This document shows, piece by piece, positions 1 to 12,639 of a stretch of 64,000 bases of DNA. The notes under the pieces are model-generated. The model ran no database searches, had not been told where the DNA came from, and worked only from the letters and a program-made list of their open reading frames with translations. The stretch's first letter is position 1, and each line of letters starts with the position of its first letter. A program made the translations under genes and the position numbers. This DNA comes from Adiantum capillus-veneris (taxonomy: Eukaryota > Streptophyta > Polypodiopsida > Polypodiales > Pteridaceae): the NCBI GenBank assembly GCA_014529385.2, contig CM043971.1, positions 60,094,709 to 60,158,708 of the forward strand. Direction: 5' to 3'.

Positions 1-482
1 TGTGCATACTATAGACGCTTCATAGAAAAGTTCTCACAAATTGCGGGAGACCATTACATGACCTAACAAAGAAAAAAGTTCGGTATTCATGGTCTGTCAA
101 CCTGTTGCTTACACTTCTGGTTCTCTCAAAGCCATTTGATGTCCAATGTGACTCTTGTGGGTATTTCTTTGGAGCTGGTTTGCTCCAAGAAGGACATGCC
201 ATAGCCTATAAAATTCAAAGGCTCGACCCTATTGAGCAAGCTGAAAAGGAACTCCTTGTAGTTCTATATGCCTTAGACACATAGAAGCACTATTTATTGG
301 GAACTCCTTTCATTCTACGGACGGATCACCAAAGCATTAAGTACTTCATGATGCAGACCACGCTCTCCAAGAAACAAATAACATCAGCACATTTTGTTTC
401 TTAATTTCATTTTCATATTGATCACATTGCAGGCACGCATAATCAAGTAGCCGATGCACTCTCAAGACGGCCGAAACTGAAT
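1..482 (+). pseudogene. Ty3/gypsy RT-RNase H fragment
   Basis: This is the 3' part of a Ty3/gypsy reverse transcriptase followed by RNase H, read in shifting plus-strand frames. Visible blocks are YYRRFIEKFS at the left edge, then PFDVQCDSCGYFFGAGLLQ with the GHAIAY block (RNase H entry), EKELLVVLYALDT, FILRTDHQSIKYF, and the terminal ADALSRRPKLNA typical of the RNase H/connection end. A TAG interrupts YALDT*KHYLLG and several frameshifts are needed, so it is dead. The reading continues after the nested element at 3936, where the integrase of the same polyprotein resumes. The 5' part of pol lies outside the window. Confidence 0.85.
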
Positions 483-486
483 GCGG

Positions 487-1346
487 TGTTGGGCGCATTT
501 CTGACCGGTTTTTTGTAAATTTGTACATACAGACATGACACCTGATGTCAAAAGTGTGTGTGGGCTTTTTTTTTGTGGGGTTTTTAGCTTGCTTTAGCAA
601 GCACATGTTTATGCATTGCAAGTCACTAGTCTAGTGACAGCTGTCGAGCTACTATAAGGGCCCCTGAGTGAGTTTTTTGAAGTGAGACTTGTATATAACT
701 TAAACTCGTGTACAAAATTAAAATAAAATTCAGCCAAATTTCAGAATTTTGCAGGTCTGAGCTTGTTCCGGCTTCTGGATGTCTTTGAATGCATTTTTTT
801 GCCCTCGAGTAGCTCTCTACACCTAGTCTTCCTGCTACAGCATCTTGTTCGCGTTGATTTTGCACATAGTTGTGCGTGGGTTCGATTTGAATTATTTCAA
901 CAATTTTGTTGCACATTTTTTTAAGTTTGAAATCATGTCTTTTGGAGTTGGGGTTTTGGAGTTATGGTATGTCCTCTGGAACCTACAATGTATGGCAGCT
1001 TTGGGACAAAACAATGTAGGTTGAATTGTGGAAACCTATACCTCTTGTGGGTGATGTATGCTTTGAAGGGGGAGTTTTAAAGTGGTTTTTGATGAAAGGG
1101 AAAGCTTTGTTTTCAAGAGCATTGGTAGGAGATGTCCGTAATTCCGTGCCTAAACAGGTTTCTTCCTTCTTTGTGGCATAGTCTCTTGGGTGGATGACGA
1201 CCAGTAAATTCCCAAGGGTAATACTCTTGTTAGAATAGTGGTGTTTCAAAGGATTTTCTCAAATATTTTGGTGTTCTTTTTGTGCTCTTTCAATGCTCTT
1301 GGGTCACATCGGTATAGAGGTGTTTCAATTTGCTTGTTTCCCAACA
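487..1346 (+). repeat. Left LTR of nested element
   Basis: The repeat starts TGTTGGGCGCATTTCTGAC and ends GCTTGTTTCCCAACA, giving perfect 7-bp terminal inverted repeats. It is colinear with 3062-3935 over its whole length, with scattered substitutions and small indels. The sequence right after it (1347 onward) contains TGGTGCCCGCCAC, a possible primer-binding site that I could not match to a specific tRNA. Confidence 0.85.
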
Positions 1347-2943
1347 GTGTTATGGTGCCCGCCACCGAGGATCTTCTTCAAGTGACCCTCAATTGACAGC
1401 TTTGATGGCTATGGTGATAGAGTTTCCAAGGTTATATGGTCATGTAGGTGAGGATGCTGATGCATTCATTGAGAAGATTGAGTTTTGTTGTTTGATTGCA
1501 AATAAGAAAGATCCAATGATTATTCTCAAGATTTTGTTCTTTTGCTTGAAAGACGATGCAAGGACATGGTACGATGAGTATGAGTCTTGGTGGAAATCAT
1601 CTCAACCTTCACAAGTGATGAATTATCATGAGGTCAAGAAGTTCTTCCTTGAGGGTTTTAGTATGGTAGAGGACGCAACAAATGTATGGCACTCCATTGA
1701 AGGACTTGTGCAATGTGATGGTCAAAGTGTAGATGCCTTTGTCACGGAATTCAATGCTTTGTGGCGAAGATGGTGTGTTGCTTTGGAAAGTGATGCTCCT
1801 CCTCTTATGATTAAGAAGTTTATGTTTATGCAAAATTTGAGGGCTGATTTCAAGTTTTAGGTTGAGCTTAAAAGGCCACTCACATTCGATGATGCAGTAA
1901 GTATTGCAAAGCATAAGGAATGGAAGCTAGAGAGAGTGAGGCAACTTGGATTGTAGGGTGATATGGAGCCAAAGGTTTGTTTTTGCATTGATGTAGATAC
2001 AAAGAGTGCCTCTAATGCAATATTGTATGATGATGGTTCTATTGATAAAGAGAAAAAAGCATATAATGAGGAGAAAGACGCTAAGATGAATGTACACATC
2101 ATGCCATCCTTGTTGTTTATGCCTCTCAATGGTGTTTCAGATGCAAAAGATGATGTTTCTACAAATGTAAAAGTTTATGAGAAGGAAAAGGATGCAATAA
2201 ATGAATTCTTAATGAATGATCATGATAAGAATCAAGGAGATGCCATTGTTGATATATTTTATGTACATACACGGAAAGATGAGCATGTGTGTGATGCAAA
2301 AGTGGATGTTGAGTATCCCTCTCCGTTATATGAAGTCATTGACAATGATTTACGAGTCAATGAGGATACTTATATGGAAGTGAATGATGTGAATGAAGAG
2401 CTATCTCAAATGTCTGCTATTGTTGAACCTTTTCCAATAAATGATAATGCTATTGAGCATGTTGTGGACCTTGCTAATGAGGAGATTTTCCATGAGGACT
2501 CTCGTGCTTGTATCTATGATGATGTATGCAGCCATGCCTTGATCAAGAAGGAGAATTTGGAGGTGTTTGAGGATGTGGAATGCCGTGAAAATGTAATATG
2601 GATGCCTAAAGATGATATGGTTGATGATTCCTTGATTGATCCTTATGCTAAGGATAGGAAGCTATGTGTAGAAGATGTCTTACATATCAAACATGGTATG
2701 GTTGAATTGGATGGATGCTTAATGAAGAGTGGGGGTAATGATATGAATATGCATGAGGATATGAAAATAGTTGAGTTAAAGGTTGAAGACCTTTTGGAGG
2801 AGATGTTAAAGGCTTCTTTGGATGTTGTAGTTGTGAAATACTTTCTCTGTGTGGTATCTGTTGAGAGTACTTTATGCCTAAACAGGATTTGGATTCTACA
2901 TATGGTTTATGCTTTGATATTAGGAGTGACACAATTGATATAG
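1330..2943 (+). pseudogene. Gag-like ORF of the nested LTR element
   Basis: One reading frame runs from about 1347 to 2943 with in-frame TAG codons at 1858-1860 and 1954-1956. The first 190 codons carry a Retrotrans_gag-type capsid region: FPRLYGHVGEDADAFIEKIE, then CLKDDARTWYDEYESWW, VKKFFLEGFS, VDAFVTEFNALWRRW and, after the first stop, LKRPLTFDDAVSIAKHKEWK. The remaining 326 codons are acidic, rich in Asp, Glu and Val, with no zinc knuckle and no protease or polymerase motif. The usual codon-1 ATG is unclear: the open frame begins inside the LTR and no ATG decides the start. The lesions are point stops with no frameshift, so inactivation is fairly recent. Gag would form particles if supplied intact. 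Confidence 0.8.
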
Positions 2944-3061
2944 CTGGTGTTTCTTCATGCATTTTGTGCTTATATTGTATGGACCTTTGATTCGGGTGGA
3001 CAATATGCTTATGCTACTGCTGAGCATGAATGCTCTAGCAGACTGAGGGGTTGGCAAACTA

Positions 3062-3935
3062 TGTTGGGCGCATTTCTGACACACTGTTTTTTGTAAATTT
3101 GTACATATTGACATGACACCCGATGTCAAAAGTGTGTGTGGGATTTATTTTTGTCGGGTTTTTAGCTTGCTTTAGCAAGCACATGTACGTGCACTGCAAG
3201 TCGCTAGTCTAGTGACAGTTGTCGGGCTATTGTAAGTGCCCGTGAGTGTGGTTTTTTGAAGTGAGACTTGTATATAACTTAAACTCATGTACAAACTTAA
3301 ACAAGTTCATCCAAAGTTCAGAGTTTTTCAGGTCTAAGCTCGTTCTGGCTTCTTGATGCCTTTGGATGCAGTTTTTTGCCCTCGATTAGCTATCTTTACA
3401 CCTAGTCTTTTTTCTACAGCATCCTGTTCGAGTTGATTTTTCACATAGTTGTGTGTGGATTAGATTTGAAGGATTTCAAAACTTCTGTTGCAGAGTTTGC
3501 AGAAATTTCTTGAAGTTTGAAATCATGTCTTTTGGAGTTGGGGTTTTGGAGTTATGGTTTGTTCTTTGCAACCTACAATGTATGGCAACTTTGGGGCAAA
3601 ACTATGTAGGTTGAATTGTGGAAACCCATACATCTTGTGGGTGATGTATTCTTTGAATGGGGAGTTTTTAAGTGGTTTTTGATGAAAGGGAAAGATTTGT
3701 TTTCAAGAGAATTGGTAGGCGACATCCGTAATTCCGTGCCTAAACAGGTTTCTTCCTTCTCTGTGGCATAGTCTCTTGGTGGGCGACGGCCAGTAGATTC
3801 CCAAGGGGACTACTCTTGTTGTATTAGTGATGTTTCAAAGGATTTTTTCAAAGATTTTGGTGTTATTTTTGTGCTCTTTCAATGATCTTTTGTGACATCG
3901 CTATAGAGGTGTTTGAGTTTGCTTGTTTCCCAATA
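3062..3935 (+). repeat. Right LTR of nested element
   Basis: It begins TGTTGGGCGCATTTCTGAC and ends TTGTTTCCCAATA, one base off the CCCAACA end of the left copy. It lies directly after the Gag-like frame, preceded by the weakly purine-rich GACTGAGGGGTTGG (possible polypurine tract). Differences from the left LTR are dispersed, so the insertion is not very recent. Confidence 0.85.
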
Positions 3936-4840
3936 GCAGTTTCCATAACAACTCACAATTATCTATCTTCTATGATAGATGAGTACGCTAATGATCCGGA
4001 TTTGAGAGATGTGATTTGCACTAGGGAAGAAAGAAGCACCATTTAACTTACAAGATGGTTATCTTCTCTATGGAAATAGACTATGCATTACTAACTCACT
4101 ACGTGAGAAAGTAATGTATGAATCTCATGCTCCTCCTTATGCGGGGCATAGAGGGATTTAGTCTACCCTAAAAGGGATTGAAACATATTTCTGTTGGCCT
4201 GCCATGAAAGAAAACATACAAGAGTATGTTTCTAAACGTGTGGTATGCCAAAAGACAAAGTTTGATAGAGGGAAGCAATCTGGATTGCTTCAACCGTTGC
4301 CAATCCCTAATTCTCCATGGGAGAGCATATCCATGGCTTTTATCTTTGGATTTCCCAAGTCTATCCATAAGAATACGGGAATATGGACGATAGTACATAA
4401 GTTCAGTAGACAGGTTCAGTAAACAAGTTCATTTTATACCTGACAAAAAGACTATCAAAGCCCATCAAATGGCAAGCCTCTTCATCTCACAAATCTTCAA
4501 GTACCATGGCTTGCCAATGTCCATAGTGACGGATAGAGATCCTAGAATGACCAATAATTTTTGGAAGGATCTCTTTGAGAATTTAGGGACAAGGCTAAAA
4601 TTCTCTTTAGCATATCACCCACAAATGAATGGCCAAAGTGAAATAGCTAACCTAAGAATCCTTGATCTACTAAAAGTCTATGTAACGGAAGTAGATCAAA
4701 GGTCCCAATGGCAGAAATACTTACCCTTAGTGGAGTATGACTACAATAATACTGTACATACCTCCACAGGAAAAGCACCTTTTGAGGTAATTGAGGAAGA
4801 TCTAACAGTCCTCCAAGAGAGAGGTACTGTCATAAGAACC
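3936..4840 (+). pseudogene. Ty3/gypsy integrase fragment
   Basis: This continues the pol interrupted by the nested element. It starts with the region before the integrase (HNYLSSMIDEYANDPD), then a broken HHCC zinc finger: HAPPYAGHRG keeps both His, but the first Cys has become Arg in KRVVCQKTK. The core follows. The first catalytic Asp is replaced (SMAFIFGFPKS, where gypsy integrases read MDFI), the second is present in VTDRDPRMTNNFW (about 4530), and the Glu is present in GQSEIANLRILDL (about 4635). There is a 13-nt duplication near 4405 that breaks the frame, plus stops at 4159 and 4420. Homology stops after KAPFEVIEE, close to 4841 where a dispersed repeat begins. Confidence 0.88.
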
Positions 4841-5179
4841 AATATCTAATTCTCCTAAATGATTTTCTCATGTTAAACTGGTCATTTAAAATGGGAAAGT
4901 ACTAGGGGAGAAAAAGCTAGAATATTGGTTAAGGTGTCAGATTGGCCACAGTAGGGATCCAAAGGGGGGGCCATCTGCAAAAGAGCAATGTGCAAACAAT
5001 GGGCTTCAAAGACCCTAAGGTTCATCCCATTGAGACATCCAAAATGGTAAGGTTCCAAAATTCAATGTAAAGTCCAATGGTCCAACCCTTGGGAAAATTG
5101 GATGCTTTGTAGTGTGCCAAAAAATAATTGCAAGCTCCTACATAGGCGGGGGCAAGCCCTTTTAGTAGGGGATGAGAGA

Positions 5180-5218
<39 letters not shown>

Positions 5219-6403
5219 GCAAGCCCCTTTACACAAAGGGAATAATGGACATATGTCATCTCCCTAGGCCAATTTCCCACAAGGTGCATTCAAATCCTAT
5301 TGGATGGCCATAGAGGTGGACCAATGAGAAGTAGGCTAGAGTAAATCTAGTTTAATTCATTTGAAAATACTTGATAAAAGAACCAATAAGAATTAAGCTC
5401 TCTAGAAGACTATTGGCCACTCTCCCAAGGGGTCCAACGAGCATTCAGCAGCCCAATGGCTTGCCTGATTCGTATCCGCCAGAAGACTAAGGGGTGCAAT
5501 GAGATTTTAATTGAATTAATTAACTACCTAAAGCCCTCACAAAAGGGAAAAAGGGGACACATGTCACAAGGTTATCACTTATGCTTCTCAATTTTCATTG
5601 GCTAAGCTTTGCAGGGTCCAATGGGGTTCCAGCATGAGTAATTTGCAAGAGGGGTCGACCTAGAAAGAGAGGGGGCTGATTTTGGCAAGGAATTATCACA
5701 CACACACTCACACAATCGCATGTGTGAAGCAAGAAGACTCTCTCTCCTTCTCAAACTTTAATGGAAAGCTCATCACCTACTCCAATCTTGTGAGAAGGGA
5801 GGCCTACACCAACAACTCTTGGCTTTGTGATGCAATTCCAACCGAGAGCCAAGCTTCAATGCATGTTCATTGCCTCTCCCATGATAATTACTAAGCTATG
5901 CTAAGCTATTATGAGTGATTATGTGAGAAGATATACTTCTTTCTCGTAAGACTACTCGTTCCTCTCAACGTACTCTCATACCCTGCTAGCTCTCACCATC
6001 TTCGAAGGTACGTGAGGTATTGGGTATGAGACCGTGAGGGGATTGATGTTGTGTTTTAAGTGTTTGCTTAGTGCTTGAAGCTTCCATCTTCATTGCACTA
6101 GCTATTTATTGAAGGAACATCAAAAATTGTATTGTAAAATGTCTCCCTTGATGGGGGAACCTATAATACAAAGCCTTTTGGAGGGAGGGCCGGCTCCATA
6201 TAAATGTGGTCCTCAACTGTTGTCAATAGCTTAATTTCTCTCTCTTTTGAAGTATTGTCCATGCCTATCTAACTAGGTGTTATGATTTTTGTTGCTCTCT
6301 CCATCCAAGCAATCTTGCTATGCTCATTAGGAATCTATTCTAATGAAATGCTCACTATGTTTATGCTATTTACTGCTACACACAAGTTACTAAGCCATTA
6401 AAT
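4841..6403 (+). repeat. 1.56-kb dispersed repeat, copy 1
   Basis: It begins AATATCTAATTCTCCTAAATG and ends AAGTTACTAAGCCATTAAAT. The second copy at 13965-15523 is colinear in the same orientation. It contains a (CA)n tract at 5183-5215, a CTCTCTCTCC leader-like stretch near 5740 and a short 70-codon ORF (5682-5894) that I do not consider a gene. It truncates the gypsy integrase at its left edge. Large size, a shared fixed 5' end and lack of coding suggest an LTR or non-autonomous element, but the ends are not TG...CA and no target duplication is clear. Confidence 0.75.
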
Positions 6404-6875
6404 GTTACAGGTATCGTCCACACATGTACAGCTAGGAAGGACAATTAATCGATCATGGTCTTAGGCCTATCCTCGGCACATAGGATGGTTTCCCACTTAA
6501 TTCTTGGAATCTAGACCATGTAGGTGGATGAGCTACCTCATTTTGGGTGCAAGGGGGTAAGGAGTGCAATAAAAATCCAACTATTTGGGAACATTCCTTG
6601 AGAGGGCTCATGGGACTCGGCGAGGTCTATAAGTTTTAAATGTCATTGGTTGTTGCATAAGAGAAAATGGGGTTCCAGTTTATATTTCTCAAATTTTAGA
6701 TGTGAGAGATTTTCTAAATTCTAGATGCAATTGATAATAATATGTTTTTATTTGTTGGATAGAAGACACAAAGGAATAAATGGCAGTATGGTTGTGCTCC
6801 AAACGATGGGGAAAAAGGCATCAAACAATGGTCATGCATTGACAAAAGGTGAAAAAAACATTGAACCCCAACCAT

Positions 6876-7055
6876 GGTATTATTATGATTAAGTTTGTTT
6901 AGATTTGTCTTCCCCTATAAGGTAGAGACTAGAGTCATTCTCCCCCTATACTTTGTATCCTATAAGGTATTATTATGATTAAGTTTGTTTAGATTTGTCT
7001 TCCCCTATAAGGTAGAGACTAGAGTCATTCTCCCCTTATACTTTGTATTCTTGTG
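6876..7055. repeat. 90-bp tandem duplication
   Basis: Two adjacent copies of a 90-bp unit beginning GGTATTATTATGATTAAG lie at 6876-6965 and 6966-7055, with only a few differences near the ends. This is a recent local duplication. Confidence 0.9.
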
Positions 7056-8049
7056 CCTTTATGGATAGGAACTCACACTTGGTACCATAACAGTTGGGTT
7101 GTACACTCAACTACGCCAGGTCCGCCAAAGCACAAGGACTTTTGTATTCATTATTTGTGTTACTTACTTGTATGTTTGTACTTTTTTGAGAATGTTGATA
7201 CTACAACCTAGATTAGTGTAAATGGGAGATGTGATTATTTCATGTCATTTTTGGTATTTTGATTGACGTATGACATGTATTTTTCTTTGTTCGCTGAGTT
7301 TTAATTTTTGGCGGTCTATGATGGCTTCGCTTGAGACAATCACAAACCCGTTCGACAACTATGTTCAAAGGGAATGGAGTAGAAGCCAATGTTGGGCCAT
7401 GACTCTAGATGAGTCCGACAATGAATTGGGAAATACTACCATCAACCTAAGGAAAAATAAGTGGTACAAAGAAGTTAAAACACATATTTTGGTTTAGAGG
7501 CATAGATAGTGCAAGTTCTTGCATTACAAAGGACAATGAGAAAGTGTTGCATATGATATGGGTGTTGTAGATGATATGGGTGTACAACAAATTAGCAAAG
7601 GTCATCCCTAATAACAAAGTGAAGGCCTTTGAAAGATGTTCCTATAGCTTAACATATCTACCTTCCGACTATATCATACTTGAAACTATGGAGAACCTAC
7701 CTTCTTTCATAAGCTAAAACACTTGAGAGACATTATCTTAATCATAAAATTCTAATTTTGTAGTAAGATCTATTGAGAAAATTTTGTTCTGACATGATGG
7801 TTGTGCTACCCATGCTGGTAGGATGCCAAATATGTGTTTAAATCTCTTACGATGATTTTGAGTGATGGGGCTAAGCCATTTTTCTGTTTTAGAGTCTAAA
7901 ATCTGTTGTTTGGCTTCTTGCACCACAAGGAACTTTGGACACATTTCTATATAGTAAAAAAACTATGATTGCTAGGCAACTTACTAAATCGAATACACGT
8001 ATCTAGTAAGAGTGCAAACATGTAATAATGAGAAAACTCCTAGATGGTT

Positions 8050-8160
8050 ATAGCCACAACATTCTAACTATATAGCAGTTTTATCTGACTATATAGCAAG
8101 AAATAAAGGTCCACATTCTAGCTATATAGCAGTTTAATCTCACCATATAGCACAACTAGG
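8050..8160. repeat. Degenerate CTATATAG tandem motif
   Basis: Four occurrences of CTATATAGCA or CCATATAGCA, followed by AGTTT or AGAAAT, lie at roughly 20-60 bp spacing. The motif resembles the 65-bp tandem array at 15913-16140 (CTATATAGGAGTTT). Confidence 0.6.
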
Positions 8161-8444
8161 AGTTCTCTTCTTACTAGCTTGTACATTGTCTAGCTGCCCG
8201 TTAAACATGTACATTGTACATTGGTCTAGTGATTACGTTGTACATTGTCTAGCTTCCCGTTAAACATGAACTCCACAGGTACCAAGCACATGTTTCATGT
8301 GAGCTCTAGCATGCCATTCTCCAACACTACACACTTGACTGCATCATCAGACAAATCCTCCCTCACATGCGCGCCCAACGGACCTAGTGCAATACTTACT
8401 TTTCTGCACAAGCTGGGCAGCCAAGAGTGACATTTCTCCTTGTC

Positions 8445-10310
8445 ATGGTAGTCATTCACCTAGAAAAATGCTTCGTGGATTAGACCCTCCCCAGCCTTAT
8501 TGAAAAACTTCACAGTTGAGGCTTCAATGTCTTTTCCCTTATGTGCGGTGAAATCTGTGATGCCTGCCAATCCAATCACGCTGTTGAGGCGATCCCCAGG
8601 TTGCTTGCTCTCACGTAACCTACAAGAATCTTCCAACACCCCAGCCAAAGTAGGAAACGTGAAAAAAAGAAATCTCATAAGTTGAATCTAACTCTGCAAA
8701 TTATCCAGCCACAAATTGGCTATGCACAGATCCCTGAAAACAGAGTCCACAGATGTCATTATATGATTAAACATGTTGTTTAACTGAAACTAGTTGAAAA
8801 CAAGGAAATCAACCGATGGTGTCCTCTTCATGAAGCATATTACTTAAAAGAGGCACCAGTTAACAACACTTCATTCCTCAGTTGATCAGGAAGAGCTTCC
8901 AAGTGGGTGCAAAAATTCCTATAATCGTCACTAGCATTGCAAGAAGGAATGTTGTCAACAATTCCCACGTTACTGGTCGTGAAATGGACGACAGTATCTA
9001 ATAGAGCATCCCAGTCATCAAGGAAGGTGGCCGAACGGAAACCCTCTGTCATCTGATTCAAAAGATGGAATATCTTTTCGAATCAGTTGGCCTCCATCTG
9101 GGCACGTGAACCAGCAAGAACAAACATAGTTTGCAGCCATCCAGGCATGATGCATACATTTACATACCCTCCAATTTAGCCTTCTGCAAATCACAATTTA
9201 CAAAATCGTCGATCACCCGAGCAAGCTGCTTCAAGCGATCACATATAGGTCTACAATCCTTAGGAAGAGACTTATAAACTTTTCTACTCTGGAAGACATC
9301 CAATACAAGAATCCAATACTCGGGGGAGCACTCTTGGCAGAGGCGCTCCAGACCACCAAATGCTTTTCTGATCTTGCATTGCTTGTAGAGGAACTCATAG
9401 GTTAGGCATTTGTCGATCACCCTATTCTATATGCAAATACATCACAGATTTAGATATTTTGTACCTGCAAACTAATTTCAACGATACAAAGTACTCAATA
9501 CTCCCTCAAGCAATCTACACTCATTATCAAAAAATGCCTTGTTGTAGGCACAATCAGATCAAAACATCTGAGAATAATCGCTCAAGCCAATTAGTACCTG
9601 CAATTGTCCCCCTTGTTTAGCTTTGCTCAGATTGCAAACTGCAGTTCAGCAGGTCCACATTTGATACAGAGCCCCCTCTCAATCCCAAAGAACGGGTTGC
9701 ATGTTTATAGCTACTACCTGGCACCGACAAGGATATATTTTAAAAAGGTAAATTTTCAACAAGATGACTATTCCTCATCTGTGACTACAATTACCATGTG
9801 CATGGATGACTTACTGCTTCTACTAATTGAACTCGTTAGCTTATTCCATGACCGAGAATTGAAATTTTGTACATTACCAAGAAGCCAGAAAACCATTCTT
9901 TGCTATACTGATGACTGAAGGCCTACTTCATTCTCCGTGTGTTTCCAAGCAAGGCCCAAGTCTCTTGCATGTCGCTGCAATCTACTCATTACATCCATGT
10001 AGGATCCGTTGTTGTTGTTTGCAGACCCTGCCTCTGTGAACGCCACGCATCAATGGCCCCTCGAGAACCTGCTCGTGAGCTTCAGAACGAGTATATTGGC
10101 TCTGGTCATGTTGGGCGGGGGGGGGGGGAGAGACCCATAGATAATGTGTCCATCAGTGTCAGTATAGTGAGGTACCAAGCCTGCTTCCTCCAAAGCTTCC
10201 ATCGCTACACCGGAAGGGATGACAAGCCGGTCATGGACAACGCTGATGCCAGTGGCCTCTCACATCATCATCCTCTGCATCTCAGCATGAATTTTCACGG
10301 AGAGCCAAGA
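8445..10310 (-). pseudogene. Decayed multi-exon gene remnant, function unknown
   Basis: Several minus-strand stretches look coding and are separated by plausible introns. From the 5' (high) end they are: 10270-10130 with GISVVHDRLVIPSGVAMEAL, running into a poly-C tract; about 10000-9910 with VMSRLQRHARDLGLAWKHTE; 9420-9168 with YEFLYKQCKIRKAFGGLERL and LKQLARVIDDFVNCDLQKAK, ending at a GGAGG/GTATGT donor; 9140-8845 with FLDDWDALLDTVVHFTTSN; and 8678-8460. In-frame stops occur (for example TGA near 9078, in MEAN*FEKIF, and one near 10265). I do not recognise the family. Composition is richer in Asp, Leu and Glu than in random frames, and GC is above the neighbours. A degraded host gene is the simplest reading; exon edges are approximate. 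Confidence 0.4.
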
Positions 10311-10319
10311 TAGAAAATA

Positions 10320-12630
10320 TTTTCAAAAATAGGGCAAGAGCGTGTTCACAAAGTGGCCGAGAACGAGGGCCATACTTTGGACACTCAATTAGTGTAGAAA
10401 CTACAGCTTGAGATAATAAAAGTTAGAAAACCTGTGCATAAAAGAAATTAACGATAAATTCACTATATTTGGAAGGTTTTACACTAAATTTCTTCAAACT
10501 CTTTAGGTTTTCTCACCTTCAAGTTTTGAACTTAGAGGTAATTTCCAAACTCAAGCATTGGTACAAACCGTCAACCAGCAGCTAGTCATGCTTGGTTGGG
10601 TCCCCGCTAGAGGGACAGGTACCTTGTGCTCACTTGGTGCTCATTTTGCTAGGGCTCTTACCCTTGAACACTCGAGTCCTAGGGTGGGTCACCCGAGGCG
10701 GAGGTTCCTAGCTTGTTGCTACGAGATCTCTCCGCTTTTTCCAATACATGTGGTGCATCAATTAGGTAGCAATGGTGATGCCTACGTGTGGCTCTTTCTT
10801 GCCGATGGTACGCGGACCTTGCTCGACCATGTTTCATAGCTAATATTCAGAAGTAACATGTGTATCCTCCATCAAGACATCCTGCCCTATGCATCTCGTG
10901 GGGCACTCGACACTTGAGGATAGAGGCTCATGGCGCTCCTGGCTCGTGGAGTCACTATTGCAAACTAATCAGGTTTCTCACTAGCGCCAAGGTTTTTGGG
11001 TTTCTTAACAAATTAGCTATCCTCTTCCCACTCACCCTTAAGATAATTAGAGTGAGGTTTTTCATGAGACTACCTTGAGAACATAGACTACATTGCTCTT
11101 TTTGGTTCACAACCATTCTCCTTTCTTTTGCCATAATTAATGGTAGAATGCACCATCCCCTTAATTAGACATATAGAATGCATTGCTAAACAAGGATTCA
11201 TACAATGATGATTGTAAAGCCTTACTAGGAGCATGAACCTATATTGAGTAGCATGTGTAACTATAGACAACCTTACCTATATTACCCATAAATGTACCAT
11301 CAAAAGATCAAAAACTTTTGGTTGACTACTATACAAGACTTGAAAATATATGACATTGCAAAATTGACTCAAAGGTGGATACCTTATAGGGTTGTCAAAT
11401 TGGATACACAGGAGCGAGAGATATAAAATGTTTATTTGCATTTGCAAAAGGCTTCCTTTTTTATTTTCATATGTAGGATTCCTTGAGGTTCCCGCTTAAT
11501 ATTAAAATCTTTCCATTTAAGCAATTAACATCTACCCGCTTTTGCTTGCTGCTTGTAACCCTTAGCCACACAACCATTCTTTGATTCCATGTAAAGAGAG
11601 AGAATGATAGATCTTGAGCTCTTGCAAGCAAACATGCACACAATTAAGAGAGCACACAATGGAGATGGAGGTTCAAAATATAACATAATAAGGTAACTGC
11701 GGTACAATAGAAAACACAAAACCAATAGCAATTGAGCTAACAAGACAAGGACTATCACTCTTCATGAGTAGACTAGCCCAACCATATAGGGGTGAGAGCT
11801 TCCCACTACTTTCTTGGGCATCTGGCATGGTACATTACAAAAACACATGGTATCAATCATGGGCATGGCATGTTGCTCAATAGATGAGTTGGGACTTACT
11901 TGGTTCATTTTGATTGTATTTTAGTGTTTTATGAAAGGTATGTGCATATGGGGTATTTTGCAATCTAGGTATTAATATGTTCAAAAAAGACTATATCTTT
12001 TGCCAAAAAATACCAATGGAGAACTTAAAAGAGTCTAAGAGAAATCATGCATGATTGATGGTAAGCATGTAACCTTATTATTTTTTTATTGAAAACCAAG
12101 ATGCACTATTAACATGTCCCTTTAGTTCAAATGATTAAGTGCAAATGAGTCCAACAAAATGCAAACCAAAAAAATTAAATCCAATTAGATCACTTGAATT
12201 CAATTTAAAGAGAATTCGAACCATAGCATTGTTCATGAGGCCTCAATTGTCTGCATTTTAAAGAAATTAGGTCAAATGCTAGACCCAAATGCTTCCAATC
12301 AATAGCATTTCAAATAAAGTTATCCTAAACCCAAATTGAGTACATTACAACTAGGTCTAGAGCATCAAATGAGTGGGATTGAGATAAATTGAATTAAATT
12401 TCATGTTGATTGAATGTCAAATGCGTCCGACATAGAGAACTTTAATCGTAAACGAGTTAAATTGAGTGCAATAAAGTGTAACAAGTTCAAGTAACAATTG
12501 ATAAAACATGGGTGCATAACCTCATGTTTTGATCATATGTATGTATGATTTCACTCATTTGTGACTGTCATTGAAAATGTGTGGACCTAAAGTGTGAAAT
12601 CGAGTTTCATTCTATTGAAATGAGTTTGAC
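10320..12630. other. Unassigned intergenic DNA
   Basis: No gene is supported. A GC-richer island at about 10560-10840 has an open 93-codon plus-strand frame (LGWVPARGTGTLCSLGAHFA) that I cannot relate to anything, and it may be part of an old element. The rest is AT-rich with many short ORFs of no coding character. No long repeats were noticed. Confidence 0.5.
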
Positions 12631-12639
12631 CAATAAAAT

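Larger units (their letters stand above)
483..3940 (+). mobile_element. Nested gag-only LTR retrotransposon (TR-GAG-like)
   Basis: Two direct repeats of about 860-874 bp flank a 1.7-kb internal region that encodes only a Gag-like protein. Each repeat begins TGTTGGG; the left one ends CCCAACA and the right one CCCAATA, which is the LTR signature. The element lies inside a gypsy pol: the sequence before it ends ...CTGAATGC and the sequence after resumes GCAGTTTCC, so pol reads KLNA-VSITTH once it is excised. GCGGT (483-487) and GCAGT (3936-3940) are a one-mismatch 5-bp target duplication, sharing a T with the left LTR start. No protease, RT or integrase is present, so it would depend on another element for movement. 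This matches the known class of terminal-repeat retrotransposons with a GAG domain. Confidence 0.85.
6404..8240. other. Unassigned AT-rich stretch with small tandem repeats
   Basis: I see no convincing gene. It holds a 90-bp perfect-order tandem duplication (6876-7055) and a cluster of CTATATAG motifs (8050-8160). A 59-codon frame from ATG 7321 to 7497 (MASLETITNPFDNYVQREW) follows a TTGGTACCATAACAGTTGGG stretch near 7080 that resembles a retrotransposon primer-site region. It could be the start of a Gag, but nothing downstream supports it. Confidence 0.4.

Noticed and set aside
5022-5289. Val-Cys repeat ORFs
   Set aside because: Translations of the (CA)n tract at 5183-5215.
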